Origin: an uncultured Gemmiger sp. | GTDB taxonomy: Bacteria > Bacillota > Clostridia > Oscillospirales > Ruminococcaceae | NCBI GenBank assembly: GCA_944388245.1 | Contig: CALXIA010000008.1 | Span: 1-64,000 of the forward strand | Length of the DNA: 64,000 bases | Direction of reading: 5' to 3' | Shown: positions 34,714 through 43,233 of the stretch, one piece after another | How the letters are laid out: each line of letters starts with the position of its first letter | Position numbering within the stretch: position 1 is the first letter of the stretch | Translations under genes and position numbers: made by a program | The notes under the pieces: model-generated | Seen by the model: only the letters and a program-made list of their open reading frames with translations | The model's database searches: none | Told to the model about the DNA's origin: nothing

Positions 34714-34722
34714 TGGTATAAT
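34714..34722 (+). promoter_or_regulatory. extended -10 promoter of the low-GC gene
   Basis: TGGTATAAT is a perfect extended -10 element 35 bases before the start codon; a -35 is weak. Confidence 0.6.
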
Positions 34723-34756
34723 GGGCCAAACCGGAAAACGCAGAGGTGAACAAATC

Positions 34757-35461
34757 ATGGATGTAAAATGTGTTTGGGAGCATAATGGCGATGACACCCT
34801 GCTGTATGCAATCAGTCCCGTTGGTGCATACACAAGGGGGCCGAACCAAAAAATTGCGGTGGAAAAAATGCGGCAGGAAGTGATTTCTTGCCTGAAATGG
34901 CAGAAAGCCCCTGTGCCAACGGATATATTCGTTGAGATCGTACAGGAGAAATGCAGCACCCTAACTATCTCCGATGCCGATTCGGATGTTATTTTTGAAA
35001 CGGAAACACTTCCGCTAAGCCCTGAAGAATACGTCGCCTTGAAACGCCTGGCGCTGAAGTCGGCGGAAGATTTTCTGAAACTCTATCTGTCCATACCCGA
35101 CGCAGATATCAGTTCCAATCCCAACAGAGAAACTTTTTATGGCAAGGTCCCGCAAACCGCGCGGGAAATGTATGAGCATACAAAAAATGTAAATGCCTAT
35201 TATTTCCAGGAAATCGGGATTCACGCAGATAACGATGGGACGATCTTTGCGTGCCGCAAACGAGGATTTGAATTGCTGGAGAAATCCGCCGATTTCCTGC
35301 AGAATCCGGTTGTGGAAGGCAGCTATGGAGAAATTTGGTCGTTGAGAAAAGTGCTGCGACGATTTTTATGGCACGACAGGATTCATGCAAAAGCCATGTA
35401 TCGGATGGCACAAAAAACTTTCGGAAAGACGGGATGCGATCCATTTATGTTTGAGGGATAA
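34757..35461 (+). CDS. HicB-like/DinB-like two-part protein, probably acquired
   Basis: A 234-residue protein not confidently assigned. The first 70 residues resemble a HicB-like fold (ISPVGAYTRGPNQKIAVEKM). The rest looks like a DinB/YfiT-type four-helix bundle. Supporting segments are HTKNVNAYYFQEIG near 145 and WSLRKVLRRFLWHDRIHAKAM near 195, with His residues placed as in the DinB metal triad. AT-rich codons (about 45 percent GC) contrast with the surroundings and indicate transfer. AGAGGTGA precedes ATG 34757, and the gene has its own promoter and a strong terminator. The role is unknown. Confidence 0.6.
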   Translation: MDVKCVWEHNGDDTLLYAISPVGAYTRGPNQKIAVEKMRQEVISCLKWQKAPVPTDIFVEIVQEKCSTLTISDADSDVIFETETLPLSPEEYVALKRLALKSAEDFLKLYLSIPDADISSNPNRETFYGKVPQTAREMYEHTKNVNAYYFQEIGIHADNDGTIFACRKRGFELLEKSADFLQNPVVEGSYGEIWSLRKVLRRFLWHDRIHAKAMYRMAQKTFGKTGCDPFMFEG

Positions 35462-35526
35462 AGTCTGATTTTTGTAAAAATTTCGGATATGGCGGAGAAT
35501 CAACCCCTTGCTTGTGTCCACAGGCA

Positions 35527-35564
35527 AAGCGGCGGACCGGAATCCTCCGGTCCGCCGCTTTTTT
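35527..35564 (+). terminator. terminator between the low-GC gene and DAHP synthase
   Basis: A 15-bp stem (AAGCGGCGGACCGGA with TCCGGTCCGCCGCTT, ATCC loop) with TTTTTT on the plus strand. The same stem can serve the convergent minus-strand gene, whose stop codon overlaps the T run. Confidence 0.85.
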
Positions 35565-36577
35565 CAGTTCACCTGCTTGCCCAGGTACTCCGCCAGCGGG
35601 CGGATCTCGCCCATCAGGGCGGAGAACTGGTCGGGGGTCAGGCTCTGGGCCCCGTCGCACAGGGCGTGGGCCGGGTCGTTGTGCACCTCGATCATCAGCC
35701 CGTCCGCCCCGGCGGCCACCGCCGCCTTGGCCAGCGGTTCCACCATCCAGGCGATGCCCGCCGCGTGGCTGGGGTCGATCACCACCGGCAGATGGGTCAT
35801 CTTTTTCAGCATCGGCACCGCGCTGATGTCCAGGGTGTTGCGCATGCTGGTCTCAAAGGTGCGGATGCCCCGCTCGCACAGGATCACCTGGTCGTTGCCC
35901 TCCGCCATGATGTACTCGGCGCTCATCACCAGCTCCTCCAGCGTGGCGGAAAGCCCCCGCTTGAGCAGCACCGGCCGCTTTGTGCGGCCCACCGCCCGCA
36001 GCAGTTCAAAGTTCTGCATGTTCCGCGCCCCGATCTGGATCAGGTCCACGTCCTCGAACAGCGGCAGATGCTCGGTGTTCATGATCTCGGTCACGATGGG
36101 CATGCCGGTCTTGGCCCGGGCCTCCCGCAGCAGTTCCAGCCCCTCGGCCCGCATCCCCTGGAAGGAGTAGGGCGAGGTGCGCGGCTTGAACGCCCCGCCC
36201 CGCAACAGGCTCGCCCCCGCGGCCTGCACCGCCCGGGCCACCGTGAGCACCTGTTCCTCGCTCTCCACGCTGCAGGGGCCCGCGATCACCGCGAAATGCC
36301 CCCCGCCGATTTTGGTGTTGCCCACCTGCACCACCGTGTCCGCCGGATGGAACTTCCGGTTCGCCTTTTTGTACGGCTCCGAGACCCGGCGCACGTCCTC
36401 CACCACCGGGTTGGCCAGCACCCAGCTCTCCGCGATGGCCTTGGTGTCCCCCACCAGGCCCAGGATGCGGGCCTCGCTGCCGGTGCTGGCGTGGATCTGC
36501 AGCCCCCGGCTCTTCAGTTCTTCACACAGCGCCTGGACCTGGTCCTCCGGCGCGTTTTGTTTCAAAATAATGATCAT
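35564..36577 (-). CDS. aroF: 3-deoxy-7-phosphoheptulonate synthase (type I, KDPH-like)
   Basis: A 337-residue DAHP synthase joining PEP and erythrose-4-phosphate, the first step of the shikimate pathway. Residues 1-70 form the ferredoxin-like regulatory domain (MIIILKQNAPEDQVQALCEEL). The barrel carries IAGPCSVESEEQV near 100, LRGGAFKPRTSPYSFQG near 130, KRGLSATLEE near 200 and VVIDPSHAAG near 270. This Thermotoga/Bacillus-like type is usually feedback-regulated through the N-terminal domain. ATG 36577 follows AGGGGGAAC; the longer start overlaps that site. It has a strong promoter with internal repeats. Confidence 0.95.
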   Translation of the reverse strand: MIIILKQNAPEDQVQALCEELKSRGLQIHASTGSEARILGLVGDTKAIAESWVLANPVVEDVRRVSEPYKKANRKFHPADTVVQVGNTKIGGGHFAVIAGPCSVESEEQVLTVARAVQAAGASLLRGGAFKPRTSPYSFQGMRAEGLELLREARAKTGMPIVTEIMNTEHLPLFEDVDLIQIGARNMQNFELLRAVGRTKRPVLLKRGLSATLEELVMSAEYIMAEGNDQVILCERGIRTFETSMRNTLDISAVPMLKKMTHLPVVIDPSHAAGIAWMVEPLAKAAVAAGADGLMIEVHNDPAHALCDGAQSLTPDQFSALMGEIRPLAEYLGKQVN

Positions 36578-36617
36578 GGTCGCCTGTTCCCCCTGCATGT
36601 AGTTTGTTGTGCTGGAA

Positions 36618-36646
36618 AGTATAACACGTTAATTCGTTAAAGTCAA
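36618..36646 (-). promoter_or_regulatory. promoter of aroF with internal CGTTAA repeats
   Basis: TTGACT (36641-36646), 17 bp, TATACT (36618-36623) on the minus strand. The spacer carries CGTTAATTCGTTAA, a direct repeat also readable as a TTAA-centred inverted repeat, a plausible operator. Confidence 0.75.
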
Positions 36647-36653
36647 GAGGGGC

Positions 36654-36682
36654 TTGCGCGCCCGGCCCGGGGGGAGTATAAT
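36654..36682 (+). promoter_or_regulatory. promoter of the YbaK-type gene
   Basis: TTGCGC (36654-36659), 17 bp, TATAAT (36677-36682), 33 bases before the start codon. Confidence 0.7.
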
Positions 36683-36715
36683 CCGGGGAGAAACCAGACA
36701 AAGGAAGTGGCAGCG

Positions 36716-37210
36716 ATGGCCAAACACAACGCCATACAGAAGACCAACGCGATGCGGATGCTGGACCGGGCACACATCGCCTACGAAGCGAAGGAATACC
36801 CCCACAAGCCCGGGGAGCCGGTGGACGGGGCGTCGGTAGCGGCGCTGCTGGGGCAGGACCCGGCACGGGTGTTCAAGACCCTGGTGACCCAGGGCGCGGG
36901 CGGCGGGCATTTTGTGTTCGTGGTGCCGGTGGCGGCCACCCTGGACCTGAAAAAAGCCGCCCGGGCGGTGGGCGAAAAGAGCGTGGCCATGATCCCGGTG
37001 GCCGCCATCGAGCCCACCACCGGCTATGTGCGGGGCGGGTGCAGCCCGGTGGGGATGAAGAAGGCGTTTCCCACGGTGCTGGACGTCTCTGCCTCCGACG
37101 GGGACAGCATCATGGTCAGCGGCGGGCGGATCGGGCTGCAGATCCAGCTGGCCCCCGCCGACCTGCTTGCCGCCTGCGGCGGCAAGCTGGCGGACCTGTG
37201 CGCCGAGTAA
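36716..37210 (+). CDS. ybaK: Cys-tRNA(Pro)/Cys-tRNA(Cys) deacylase, YbaK type
   Basis: A 164-residue YbaK/EbsC-type trans-editing enzyme that removes cysteine wrongly attached to tRNA-Pro. The catalytic lysine is in RVFKTLVTQG (K54), and the VRGGCSPVGMKK loop (about 105-116) is the family's substrate-binding signature. AAAGGAAG precedes ATG 36716. It is monocistronic and ends in a 15-bp terminator. Confidence 0.94.
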   Translation: MAKHNAIQKTNAMRMLDRAHIAYEAKEYPHKPGEPVDGASVAALLGQDPARVFKTLVTQGAGGGHFVFVVPVAATLDLKKAARAVGEKSVAMIPVAAIEPTTGYVRGGCSPVGMKKAFPTVLDVSASDGDSIMVSGGRIGLQIQLAPADLLAACGGKLADLCAE

Positions 37211-37220
37211 ACGCAGAAAC

Positions 37221-37256
37221 AAGGAGCGCGTGCCCTGTTGTGGGCACGCGCTCCTT
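37221..37256 (+). terminator. terminator after ybaK
   Basis: A 15-bp stem (AAGGAGCGCGTGCCC with GGGCACGCGCTCCTT, TGTTGT loop) followed by TCCCTTTTTC. It also faces the convergent thioredoxin gene. Confidence 0.8.
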
Positions 37257-37285
37257 TCCCTTTTTCTTTTGTGCTTTCGGCTCGC

Positions 37286-37594
37286 TTACTTGAGCATGGC
37301 GGCCAGTTTGGCCTCGGGCACCAGGCCCACCGACTTGTCGGCCAGCTGGCCGTTCTTGAACACCATCACGGTGGGGATGCTCATGATGCCGTAACGGCGG
37401 GCCAGATCCGGCTGCTCGTCCACGTTCACCTTGCCCACCTTGTAGGCGCCGCCGGCCTTGCTGGCCAGAGACTCGATCACAGGGCCCAGCATGCGGCAGG
37501 GACCGCACCACTCCGCCCAGAAATCCACCAGCACGGGCACGTCGGAGCCCAGTACCTCTTTCTCGAAATTGTCCACCGTAATCTGCATCGCCAT
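37286..37594 (-). CDS. trxA: thioredoxin
   Basis: A 102-residue thioredoxin with the catalytic WCGPC motif (C30, C33), cis-proline in SIPTVMVF (near 73) and a normal length. It reduces disulfides in cytoplasmic proteins. ATG 37594 is used because AAAGGAAG stands ten bases upstream. It lies downstream of the cysteine-rich gene and TetR gene but with a 113-base gap holding a -10-like TATACT. Confidence 0.97.
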   Translation of the reverse strand: MAMQITVDNFEKEVLGSDVPVLVDFWAEWCGPCRMLGPVIESLASKAGGAYKVGKVNVDEQPDLARRYGIMSIPTVMVFKNGQLADKSVGLVPEAKLAAMLK

Positions 37595-37707
37595 AATCCG
37601 GCACTTCCTTTCCATTCAGATCGGCGCGTCATCGCGCCGGTTGTCGTTTGTTGTGGCTTCAGTATACCACCCGGCGGGGTCGTTGACTGTGACCGGGTCA
37701 CACTGGC

Positions 37708-38037
37708 TTATTCCTGTGCCGGCTCGAACCGGATGGCCGCGTCCCGGGGCAGCGCCAGGCGGCACTCGGCCTCCACGCACTTGAGGATGCCGCCTATCAC
37801 CGGGCAGGCCGCGTGCACCGGGAAATGCTCCTTTGCCCAGTCGTAGAGCGGGCCGGTGCCGGGCTTGGTCAGGCAGAGTTCGTAGGCGTCGAAGGTGTCT
37901 CCCAGCTCCTCCATCATCTTGCGCACGCTCTCGCAGCCGCTCTTGACCTGTACCGTCACCTCCATCTGGTCCTCGCTGTGGGCGGTCACGCTGGTCACAA
38001 ACCCGCACACGCCCGGTTCGATCCGTACCTTGGTCAT
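37708..38037 (-). CDS. small cysteine-rich conserved protein
   Basis: A 109-residue protein I cannot assign with confidence; it resembles uncharacterised Clostridia proteins (possibly DUF6951). Six cysteines are present: C11, C35, C55, C78, C87 and C92. They are spaced as in metal- or cluster-binding folds (VCGFVTSV, GCESVRKM, AACPVIGGILKCVEAEC). No signal peptide or membrane segment is seen. Its start overlaps the TetR stop (ATGA), so the two are co-translated, and the regulator may control it. Confidence 0.6.
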   Translation of the reverse strand: MTKVRIEPGVCGFVTSVTAHSEDQMEVTVQVKSGCESVRKMMEELGDTFDAYELCLTKPGTGPLYDWAKEHFPVHAACPVIGGILKCVEAECRLALPRDAAIRFEPAQE

Positions 38038-38630
38038 GGTGTATCTTCTCCTTTTTTTGTGAAAGTATGCGGGGCGGGCGCCTCGCCGGTAAACATACGC
38101 AGAACCAGCCCCACGAACTGCTCCAGGCTGATCCGGCCCGGGTCCTGCAGCCAGCGGGCCAGCATGGCCTGCAGCCCGGACAGATGGTATTCCAGCAGCA
38201 GTTCGCTCTCGGCGGCGGAGAAACCCTTGCCCGCCAGCACGTATCGGCGCAGCACCGGCGCCAGCAGTTCCTTGAACCGGGCCGCGAACCGGGGGTCCCC
38301 CCGGCTGCTCAGCAGCACCGCGCCGTACTCGGCGTGGATCAGGTTGATCTCCACCACAAAACTCATGTAGGCCCCCAGATCGTGCTCCAGCACGCCGGGC
38401 AGCCGCTCTTTCAGCAGCCGCTGCAGTTCGTCCAGCAACTCGTCCTCGATCTGGCTGAGCAGATCGTACACGTCCTGGTAATACAGGTAGAAGGTGCCCC
38501 GGTTGTACCCGGCCAGGGCGGTGATCTCCCGCACCGAGATCTTCTCCAGCGGCTTTTGGGTATACAGGCTCCAGAAGGCGGTGCGCAGATTGCGCCTAGT
38601 CTGTTCGGTCAGTTCCGGCCGCTTGTTCAT
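38034..38630 (-). CDS. TetR family transcriptional regulator
   Basis: A 198-residue TetR-type repressor. The N-terminal helix-turn-helix spans about residues 20-50 (KISVREITALAGYNRGTFYLYY), followed by an all-helical ligand domain that resembles clostridial TetR C-terminal families. ATG 38630 has GGAAGGGGGAG upstream. It is divergent from an ABC transporter/FtsX pair, its likely target, and overlaps the cysteine-rich gene by four bases. Confidence 0.92.
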   Translation of the reverse strand: MNKRPELTEQTRRNLRTAFWSLYTQKPLEKISVREITALAGYNRGTFYLYYQDVYDLLSQIEDELLDELQRLLKERLPGVLEHDLGAYMSFVVEINLIHAEYGAVLLSSRGDPRFAARFKELLAPVLRRYVLAGKGFSAAESELLLEYHLSGLQAMLARWLQDPGRISLEQFVGLVLRMFTGEAPAPHTFTKKGEDTP

Positions 38631-38657
38631 ACCGCTCCCCCTTCCCGCTTTTTCTTC

Positions 38658-38686
38658 AGCATACCACGCCGCGCCCCGGCGCGCAA
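38658..38686 (-). promoter_or_regulatory. promoter of the TetR gene
   Basis: TTGCGC (38681-38686), 17 bp, TATGCT (38658-38663) on the minus strand, close to the divergent repeat array. Confidence 0.6.
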
Positions 38687-38693
38687 GCGGTTG

Positions 38694-38741
38694 TTCACAG
38701 CCCATTCACAGCCTGTTCACATCCGTCACAGAGGTTTCACG
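38694..38741 (+). promoter_or_regulatory. array of TTCACA direct repeats between tetR and the ABC genes
   Basis: TTCACA occurs at 38694, 38705 and 38716, exactly 11 bp apart. GTCACA follows at 38725 and TTCACG at 38736. An 11-bp period is the spacing used by OmpR/PhoB-family response regulators. TetR proteins bind palindromes instead, so a second regulator is likely to act here. It lies 31 bp before the -35 of the ABC promoter. Confidence 0.6.
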
Positions 38742-38771
38742 GGGTTTCGACAGCGGCGGGCCGATTGTTGA

Positions 38772-38801
38772 TTGATGGGACCTTGGACCCGGGCGTATAC
38801 T
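38772..38801 (+). promoter_or_regulatory. promoter of the ABC ATPase/FtsX operon
   Basis: TTGATG (38772-38777), 18 bp, TATACT (38796-38801), about 50 bases before the start codon. Confidence 0.65.
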
Positions 38802-38850
38802 GATAATACAACATGGTGTTCAGTGAACCGTACCGAAAGGAGAACCCGCA

Positions 38851-39552
38851 GTGTCCTACATCGAATTCAACCACGTGGTCAAGGAGTATGCCACCGGAGG
38901 CGAGGCCATCCGGGCGCTGGACGACGCCAGCTTCGCGGTGGAAAAGGGCGAACTGGCGGTGATCCTGGGGGCGTCCGGCGCGGGCAAGACCACCGCGCTG
39001 AACATCCTGGGCGGCATGGACACCGCCACCGCCGGCCAGGTGCTGGTGGACGGGCGGGACGTTACCCGCTACACCCCGCGCCAGCTGGTGGGATACCGGC
39101 GCACCGACATCGGGTTTGTGTTCCAGTTCTACAACCTGGTGCCCAACCTGACCGCGCTGGAAAACGTGGAGCTGGCCGCCCAGATCTGCAAGGATTCCCT
39201 GGACGCGGCCGAGACCCTGCGCAAGGTGGGGCTGGGCCACCGGATGGGCAACTTTCCGGCCCAGCTGTCCGGCGGGGAGCAGCAGCGGGTGTCCATCGCC
39301 CGGGCGCTGGCGAAAAACCCGAAACTGCTGCTGTGCGACGAGCCCACCGGCGCGCTGGACTACAACACCGGCAAACAGATCCTGCAGCTGCTGCAGGACA
39401 CCTGCCGCAAGGAGGGCATCACCGTGCTGATCATCACCCACAACTCCGCCCTGGCCCCCATGGCCGACCGGGTCATCCGGTTCAAGAGCGGCCGGGTGAC
39501 CGACATCACCTGCTGCGACGCCCCCACCCCCATTTCCCAGATCGAGTGGTGA
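38851..39552 (+). CDS. ABC transporter ATP-binding protein (MacB/LolD type)
   Basis: A 233-residue ATPase of the MacB/FtsE-like family, partner of FtsX-type permeases. Walker [10 protein letters not shown] is near residue 40, [17 protein letters not shown] contains the Q-loop, [15 protein letters not shown] is the ABC signature, and [18 protein letters not shown] carries Walker B. GTG 38851 follows AAAGGAG. It lies four bases upstream of the large permease gene. Such systems power mechanotransmission or export across the envelope. Confidence 0.95.
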   Translation: MSYIEFNHVVKEYATGGEAIRALDDASFAVEKGELAVILGASGAGKTTALNILGGMDTATAGQVLVDGRDVTRYTPRQLVGYRRTDIGFVFQFYNLVPNLTALENVELAAQICKDSLDAAETLRKVGLGHRMGNFPAQLSGGEQQRVSIARALAKNPKLLLCDEPTGALDYNTGKQILQLLQDTCRKEGITVLIITHNSALAPMADRVIRFKSGRVTDITCCDAPTPISQIEW

Positions 39553-39556
39553 TACC

Positions 39557-42500
39557 ATGAACACCGCCTACCGAAAGGACGTTCGGCGCACCATCGCCGG
39601 GCACAAAAAACGCTTTTTCTCCCTGCTGATCATCGCCGCCCTGGGGGTGGCCATGTTCACCGGGCTGCAGGCCTCCTGCCGGGACCTGCGGCTGAGCGCC
39701 GACGCGCTGTTCGACAGCCAGAAGCTGTTTGATATCCGCGTCCAGTCCACCCTGGGGCTGACCGACGCGGACGTGGCCGCCCTGGCCGCGCTGGACGGGG
39801 TGGCCGAGGCCGAGGGCGGGGTCAGCGTGACCGCCGACACCCCCGCCCAAGGCGGCACCGGCAAGGCCGAGGTGCGCACCTTGAGCGATACCGGCCTGAA
39901 CCAGCCCTATCTGCTGGAGGGCAGCCTGCCCGAACAGTCGGGCCAGATCGCCGTGACCCAGAAATACCTGGACGATACCGGCGCGGCCCTGGGGGATACC
40001 CTGACCCTGATCCCGGAAGAACCGGAAGAGGAGCAGGAGCAGCCGTCCGCCGACGAGGAGGACTGGGACGTCCAGGTGGAGGACACCGGCGCGGCCGAAC
40101 CGGCGCTGGCCCGCACCGCGTTCACCATCACCGGCCTGGTGCTGGACCCGATGGATGTGAACAGCGGCGGCACCGCCTCGGCCTTCCGGGTGAGCAGCAA
40201 CACCGACTACACCTTTTTTGTGCTGGCGCAGGATATAGACAGCGAGGTCTACACCGCGGTCTATCTGCGGCTGGCCGACACCGCCGCGCTGAACTGCTAT
40301 TCCGACGCCTACGACGACCGGGTGGCGGAGATCACACGGCAGATCGAGGACCAGATCCAGGCCCAGCGGGAGCAGGCCCGGTACGACCAGCTGCAGGCCG
40401 AGGGCCGGCAGACGCTGGAGGACGCCCGGCAGGAGATGCAGGACGAGTTTGCCCAGGCGGACGAGGAGTTTGCCGACGCCGAGCAGGAACTGACCGACGC
40501 CCGCGCCGAGCTGGACGAGGGCTGGGCCGAGCTGGAGGACGCCCGCGCCGAACTGGATGAGGGCTGGGCCCAGTGGCAGGACGGCCAGGCCGAACTGGCG
40601 GAGAACGAGCGCACCGCCGAGAAGGGCATCAACGACGCGGCCGCCCAGCTGGAGGAGGGCCGCGCCCAGCTGCAGAGCGCCGGCCAGACCCTGGACGACA
40701 GCCAGGCCCAGCTGGACGCCTCCCGCGCCGCCGCCGAGCGGCAGCTGGCCGACGGCCAGGCCCGGCTGGACGCGGGCATGGCCCAGGCGCAGGCCGGGCT
40801 GGAGAGCGCCCAGGCGGCGGAGAGCGCCGCGGCCGGGCAGCTGCCCGGGGTGCTGACCCCTCTGTGGGAGGCTTGGAAAACCGCGGCGATAGCGGCCTGG
40901 AGCCCGGTGGGCGAGGCGACGGTGCAGATCGAGAGCCTGCAGACCCAGCTGGACGCCCTGGCGGCCGACGACCCGCAGCGGGCGGACCTGCAGGCCCAAT
41001 TGGACGGGCTGAACGACCAGCTGGCCCAGGCGATGGCCGCCGCCCAGAGCGACGGGGCCACCGCTGCGGCCCGGCAGGCGTTCGAGGACGCCATGCCGGC
41101 GGAAACGGCGGAAACGGCGGAGCAGCTGGCCGCGCTGGCCCAGGGCCTGGGCACGGCCCAGGGGGCGGTGAGCGGTATGCAGGCCCAGCAGGCCGCCTTT
41201 GATGAGCAGGCCGCCGCCGCCCGGGCCCAGCTGGATGCGGCCCAGGCCCAGATCGACGCGGGCCGGGCGGAGCTGGAGGAGGGCTGGCGGCAGCTGAACG
41301 ACGGGCTGGCCGCGCTGGACGAGCAGGCGGCCGAGATCCGGGGCCAGATCGCCCAGGGCAAGACCGAACTGCAGGACAGCCTGACCGAACTGCAGGACGG
41401 CGAGGCCGACTACGCGGACGGCCTGGCGGAATTGCAGGACGGGGAGACCGACTACGCCGACGGGCTGGCCGAGTACCAGCAGAACAAACAGGACTACGCC
41501 GAGGCCCGGGCCGAGGCCGAGCAGCAGCTGGCGGACGGGGAGGCGGAACTGGCCGATCTGGAGATGACCCAGTGGTACGTGCAGGACCGCACCAGCCTGA
41601 GCAGCTATTCCAGCATCCAGAGCGACACCGCCAGCATCGAGGCGCTGGGGGTCATGTTCCCCATCATCTTCTTTACGGTGGCGGTGCTGATCAGCCTGAC
41701 CAGCGTCACCCGGATGGTGGAGGAGGAGCGGGGCCTGATCGGCACCTACAAGGCGCTGGGCTTCGGCAGCGGCGCCATCTACGGCAAGTACCTGACCTAC
41801 GCCACAACGGCCTGCGGGCTGGGGGCGCTGGCGGGCGAGGCGGGCGGCTATCTGCTGATGCCGCTGTTCATGCGGTACATCTTCCGGCAGATGTACACCA
41901 TCCCCCGGTATCTGCTGGGGTTCGATATCGGTTTCGGGCTGGGCGGCCCGGCGCTGTTCCTGGCGGGGATGCTGGGGGCCACCGCCCTGGCCTGCCGCAG
42001 CGAACTGCACCAGACCCCCGCCGCCCTCATGCGGCCCAAGAGCCCCCGGGCCGGGTCCCGGGTGCTGCTGGAGCGCATCCCCTGGCTGTGGAACCGGATC
42101 CGGTTCCTGAACAAGGTCACCATCCGGAACCTGTTCCGGTACAAAAAGCGGCTGGCCATGACGGTGTTCGGCATCGCGGGCTGCACCGCCCTGATGGTCT
42201 GCGGCCTGGGGCTGCACGATTCGGTGGTGGCGATGATGCCGCTGCAGTATGAGCAGTACTACCAGTACGATCTGCTGGTGGCGGGCACCGGCGAGGACGA
42301 CCCGGCCCTGCTGGACCGGCTGGCCGCCGATGCGGCGGTGGAGGCCATCCAGCCGGTGTACATGGAGACAGTGACCCTGCTGGGGGCCGACGGCCACGAG
42401 GAGAGCGTGCAGCTGGTGGTGTTCCCGGACGGCGCGTCGCCAGAGGGCTGGTACGGCCTGGTGGACGCGGCGGGGCAGCCCCTGACCCTGGCCGACGGGC

Positions 42501-43225
42501 AGGCGGTTCTGACCCGCAACGCCGCCCAGCTGCTGGGCTTTTCCGCCCCGGGCAGCCTGACGGTGCGGGACACCCAGCTGCGGGAGGCGCAGGTGGCGGT
42601 CGGCGCGCTGACCGAGAACTGCCTGGGCAACAGCCTGTACATGACCGAAGCCGACTACCAGGCCCTGTTCGGGGACTATACTCCCAACGCGGCGCTGGCC
42701 CGGCTGACCATCGACCCGGAGGATCAGCGGGCCTTCGCGGACGGGCTGCGCCGGGAAAACGAGGTGGCCAGCGCCACCAGCACCCAGGCCCTCAAGGAGG
42801 ACTTTACCCAGAACTTCGCCATGATGAACGCGGTGGTGTATCTGCTCACCGGGCTGGCGGCGGGGCTGGCCTTTGTGGTGCTGTTCACCCTGTCCACCAC
42901 CAACATCAGCGAGCGCCAGCGGGAGTTGGCCACCATCAAGGTGCTGGGCTTCTTTGACCGGGAGGTCCACGCCTATGTGAACAAGGAGACCCTGCTGCTC
43001 ACCGGCATGGGCATCCTGGTGGGGCTGCCCGGCGGGCGGCTGCTCACCAGCTGGCTGATCGGGATGCTGTCACTGCCGGCGGCCCAGGTGCCGGTGGCGG
43101 TGCAGCCCGCCAGCTATCTGCTGGCCGCCCTGGCCAGCCTGGTCTTTGCGCTGGCGGTGGACCTGCTCACCAACCGCATCCTGGACCACATCGACATGGT
43201 GGAGGCCCTCAAGAGCGTGGAATAA
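39557..43225 (+). CDS. giant FtsX-like ABC permease with extracellular coiled coil
   Basis: A 1222-residue permease. A transmembrane helix lies near residues 20-40 (KKRFFSLLIIAALGVAMFTG). The region from about 255 to 670 is almost purely charged/Ala/Gln/Leu with heptad-like repeats (AELDEGWAELEDAR, LQDGEADYADGLAELQDGE), so it should form long coiled coils outside the cell. FtsX core helices follow from about residue 700 (MFPIIFFTVAVLISLTSVTRM) and near the C-terminus (LTGLAAGLAFVVLFTLSTTN). The gene is coupled to the ATPase (four-base gap). Length and coiled coil match the lactic/clostridial large-permease type; cargo is unknown. Confidence 0.9.
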   Translation: MNTAYRKDVRRTIAGHKKRFFSLLIIAALGVAMFTGLQASCRDLRLSADALFDSQKLFDIRVQSTLGLTDADVAALAALDGVAEAEGGVSVTADTPAQGGTGKAEVRTLSDTGLNQPYLLEGSLPEQSGQIAVTQKYLDDTGAALGDTLTLIPEEPEEEQEQPSADEEDWDVQVEDTGAAEPALARTAFTITGLVLDPMDVNSGGTASAFRVSSNTDYTFFVLAQDIDSEVYTAVYLRLADTAALNCYSDAYDDRVAEITRQIEDQIQAQREQARYDQLQAEGRQTLEDARQEMQDEFAQADEEFADAEQELTDARAELDEGWAELEDARAELDEGWAQWQDGQAELAENERTAEKGINDAAAQLEEGRAQLQSAGQTLDDSQAQLDASRAAAERQLADGQARLDAGMAQAQAGLESAQAAESAAAGQLPGVLTPLWEAWKTAAIAAWSPVGEATVQIESLQTQLDALAADDPQRADLQAQLDGLNDQLAQAMAAAQSDGATAAARQAFEDAMPAETAETAEQLAALAQGLGTAQGAVSGMQAQQAAFDEQAAAARAQLDAAQAQIDAGRAELEEGWRQLNDGLAALDEQAAEIRGQIAQGKTELQDSLTELQDGEADYADGLAELQDGETDYADGLAEYQQNKQDYAEARAEAEQQLADGEAELADLEMTQWYVQDRTSLSSYSSIQSDTASIEALGVMFPIIFFTVAVLISLTSVTRMVEEERGLIGTYKALGFGSGAIYGKYLTYATTACGLGALAGEAGGYLLMPLFMRYIFRQMYTIPRYLLGFDIGFGLGGPALFLAGMLGATALACRSELHQTPAALMRPKSPRAGSRVLLERIPWLWNRIRFLNKVTIRNLFRYKKRLAMTVFGIAGCTALMVCGLGLHDSVVAMMPLQYEQYYQYDLLVAGTGEDDPALLDRLAADAAVEAIQPVYMETVTLLGADGHEESVQLVVFPDGASPEGWYGLVDAAGQPLTLADGQAVLTRNAAQLLGFSAPGSLTVRDTQLREAQVAVGALTENCLGNSLYMTEADYQALFGDYTPNAALARLTIDPEDQRAFADGLRRENEVASATSTQALKEDFTQNFAMMNAVVYLLTGLAAGLAFVVLFTLSTTNISERQRELATIKVLGFFDREVHAYVNKETLLLTGMGILVGLPGGRLLTSWLIGMLSLPAAQVPVAVQPASYLLAALASLVFALAVDLLTNRILDHIDMVEALKSVE

Positions 43226-43233
43226 CACGAACC

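Noticed and set aside
39506..42970. 1154-codon open frame opposite the FtsX-like gene
   Set aside because: The Gln/Leu/Gly-rich pattern is the reverse reading of the coiled-coil codons and has no ribosome site.
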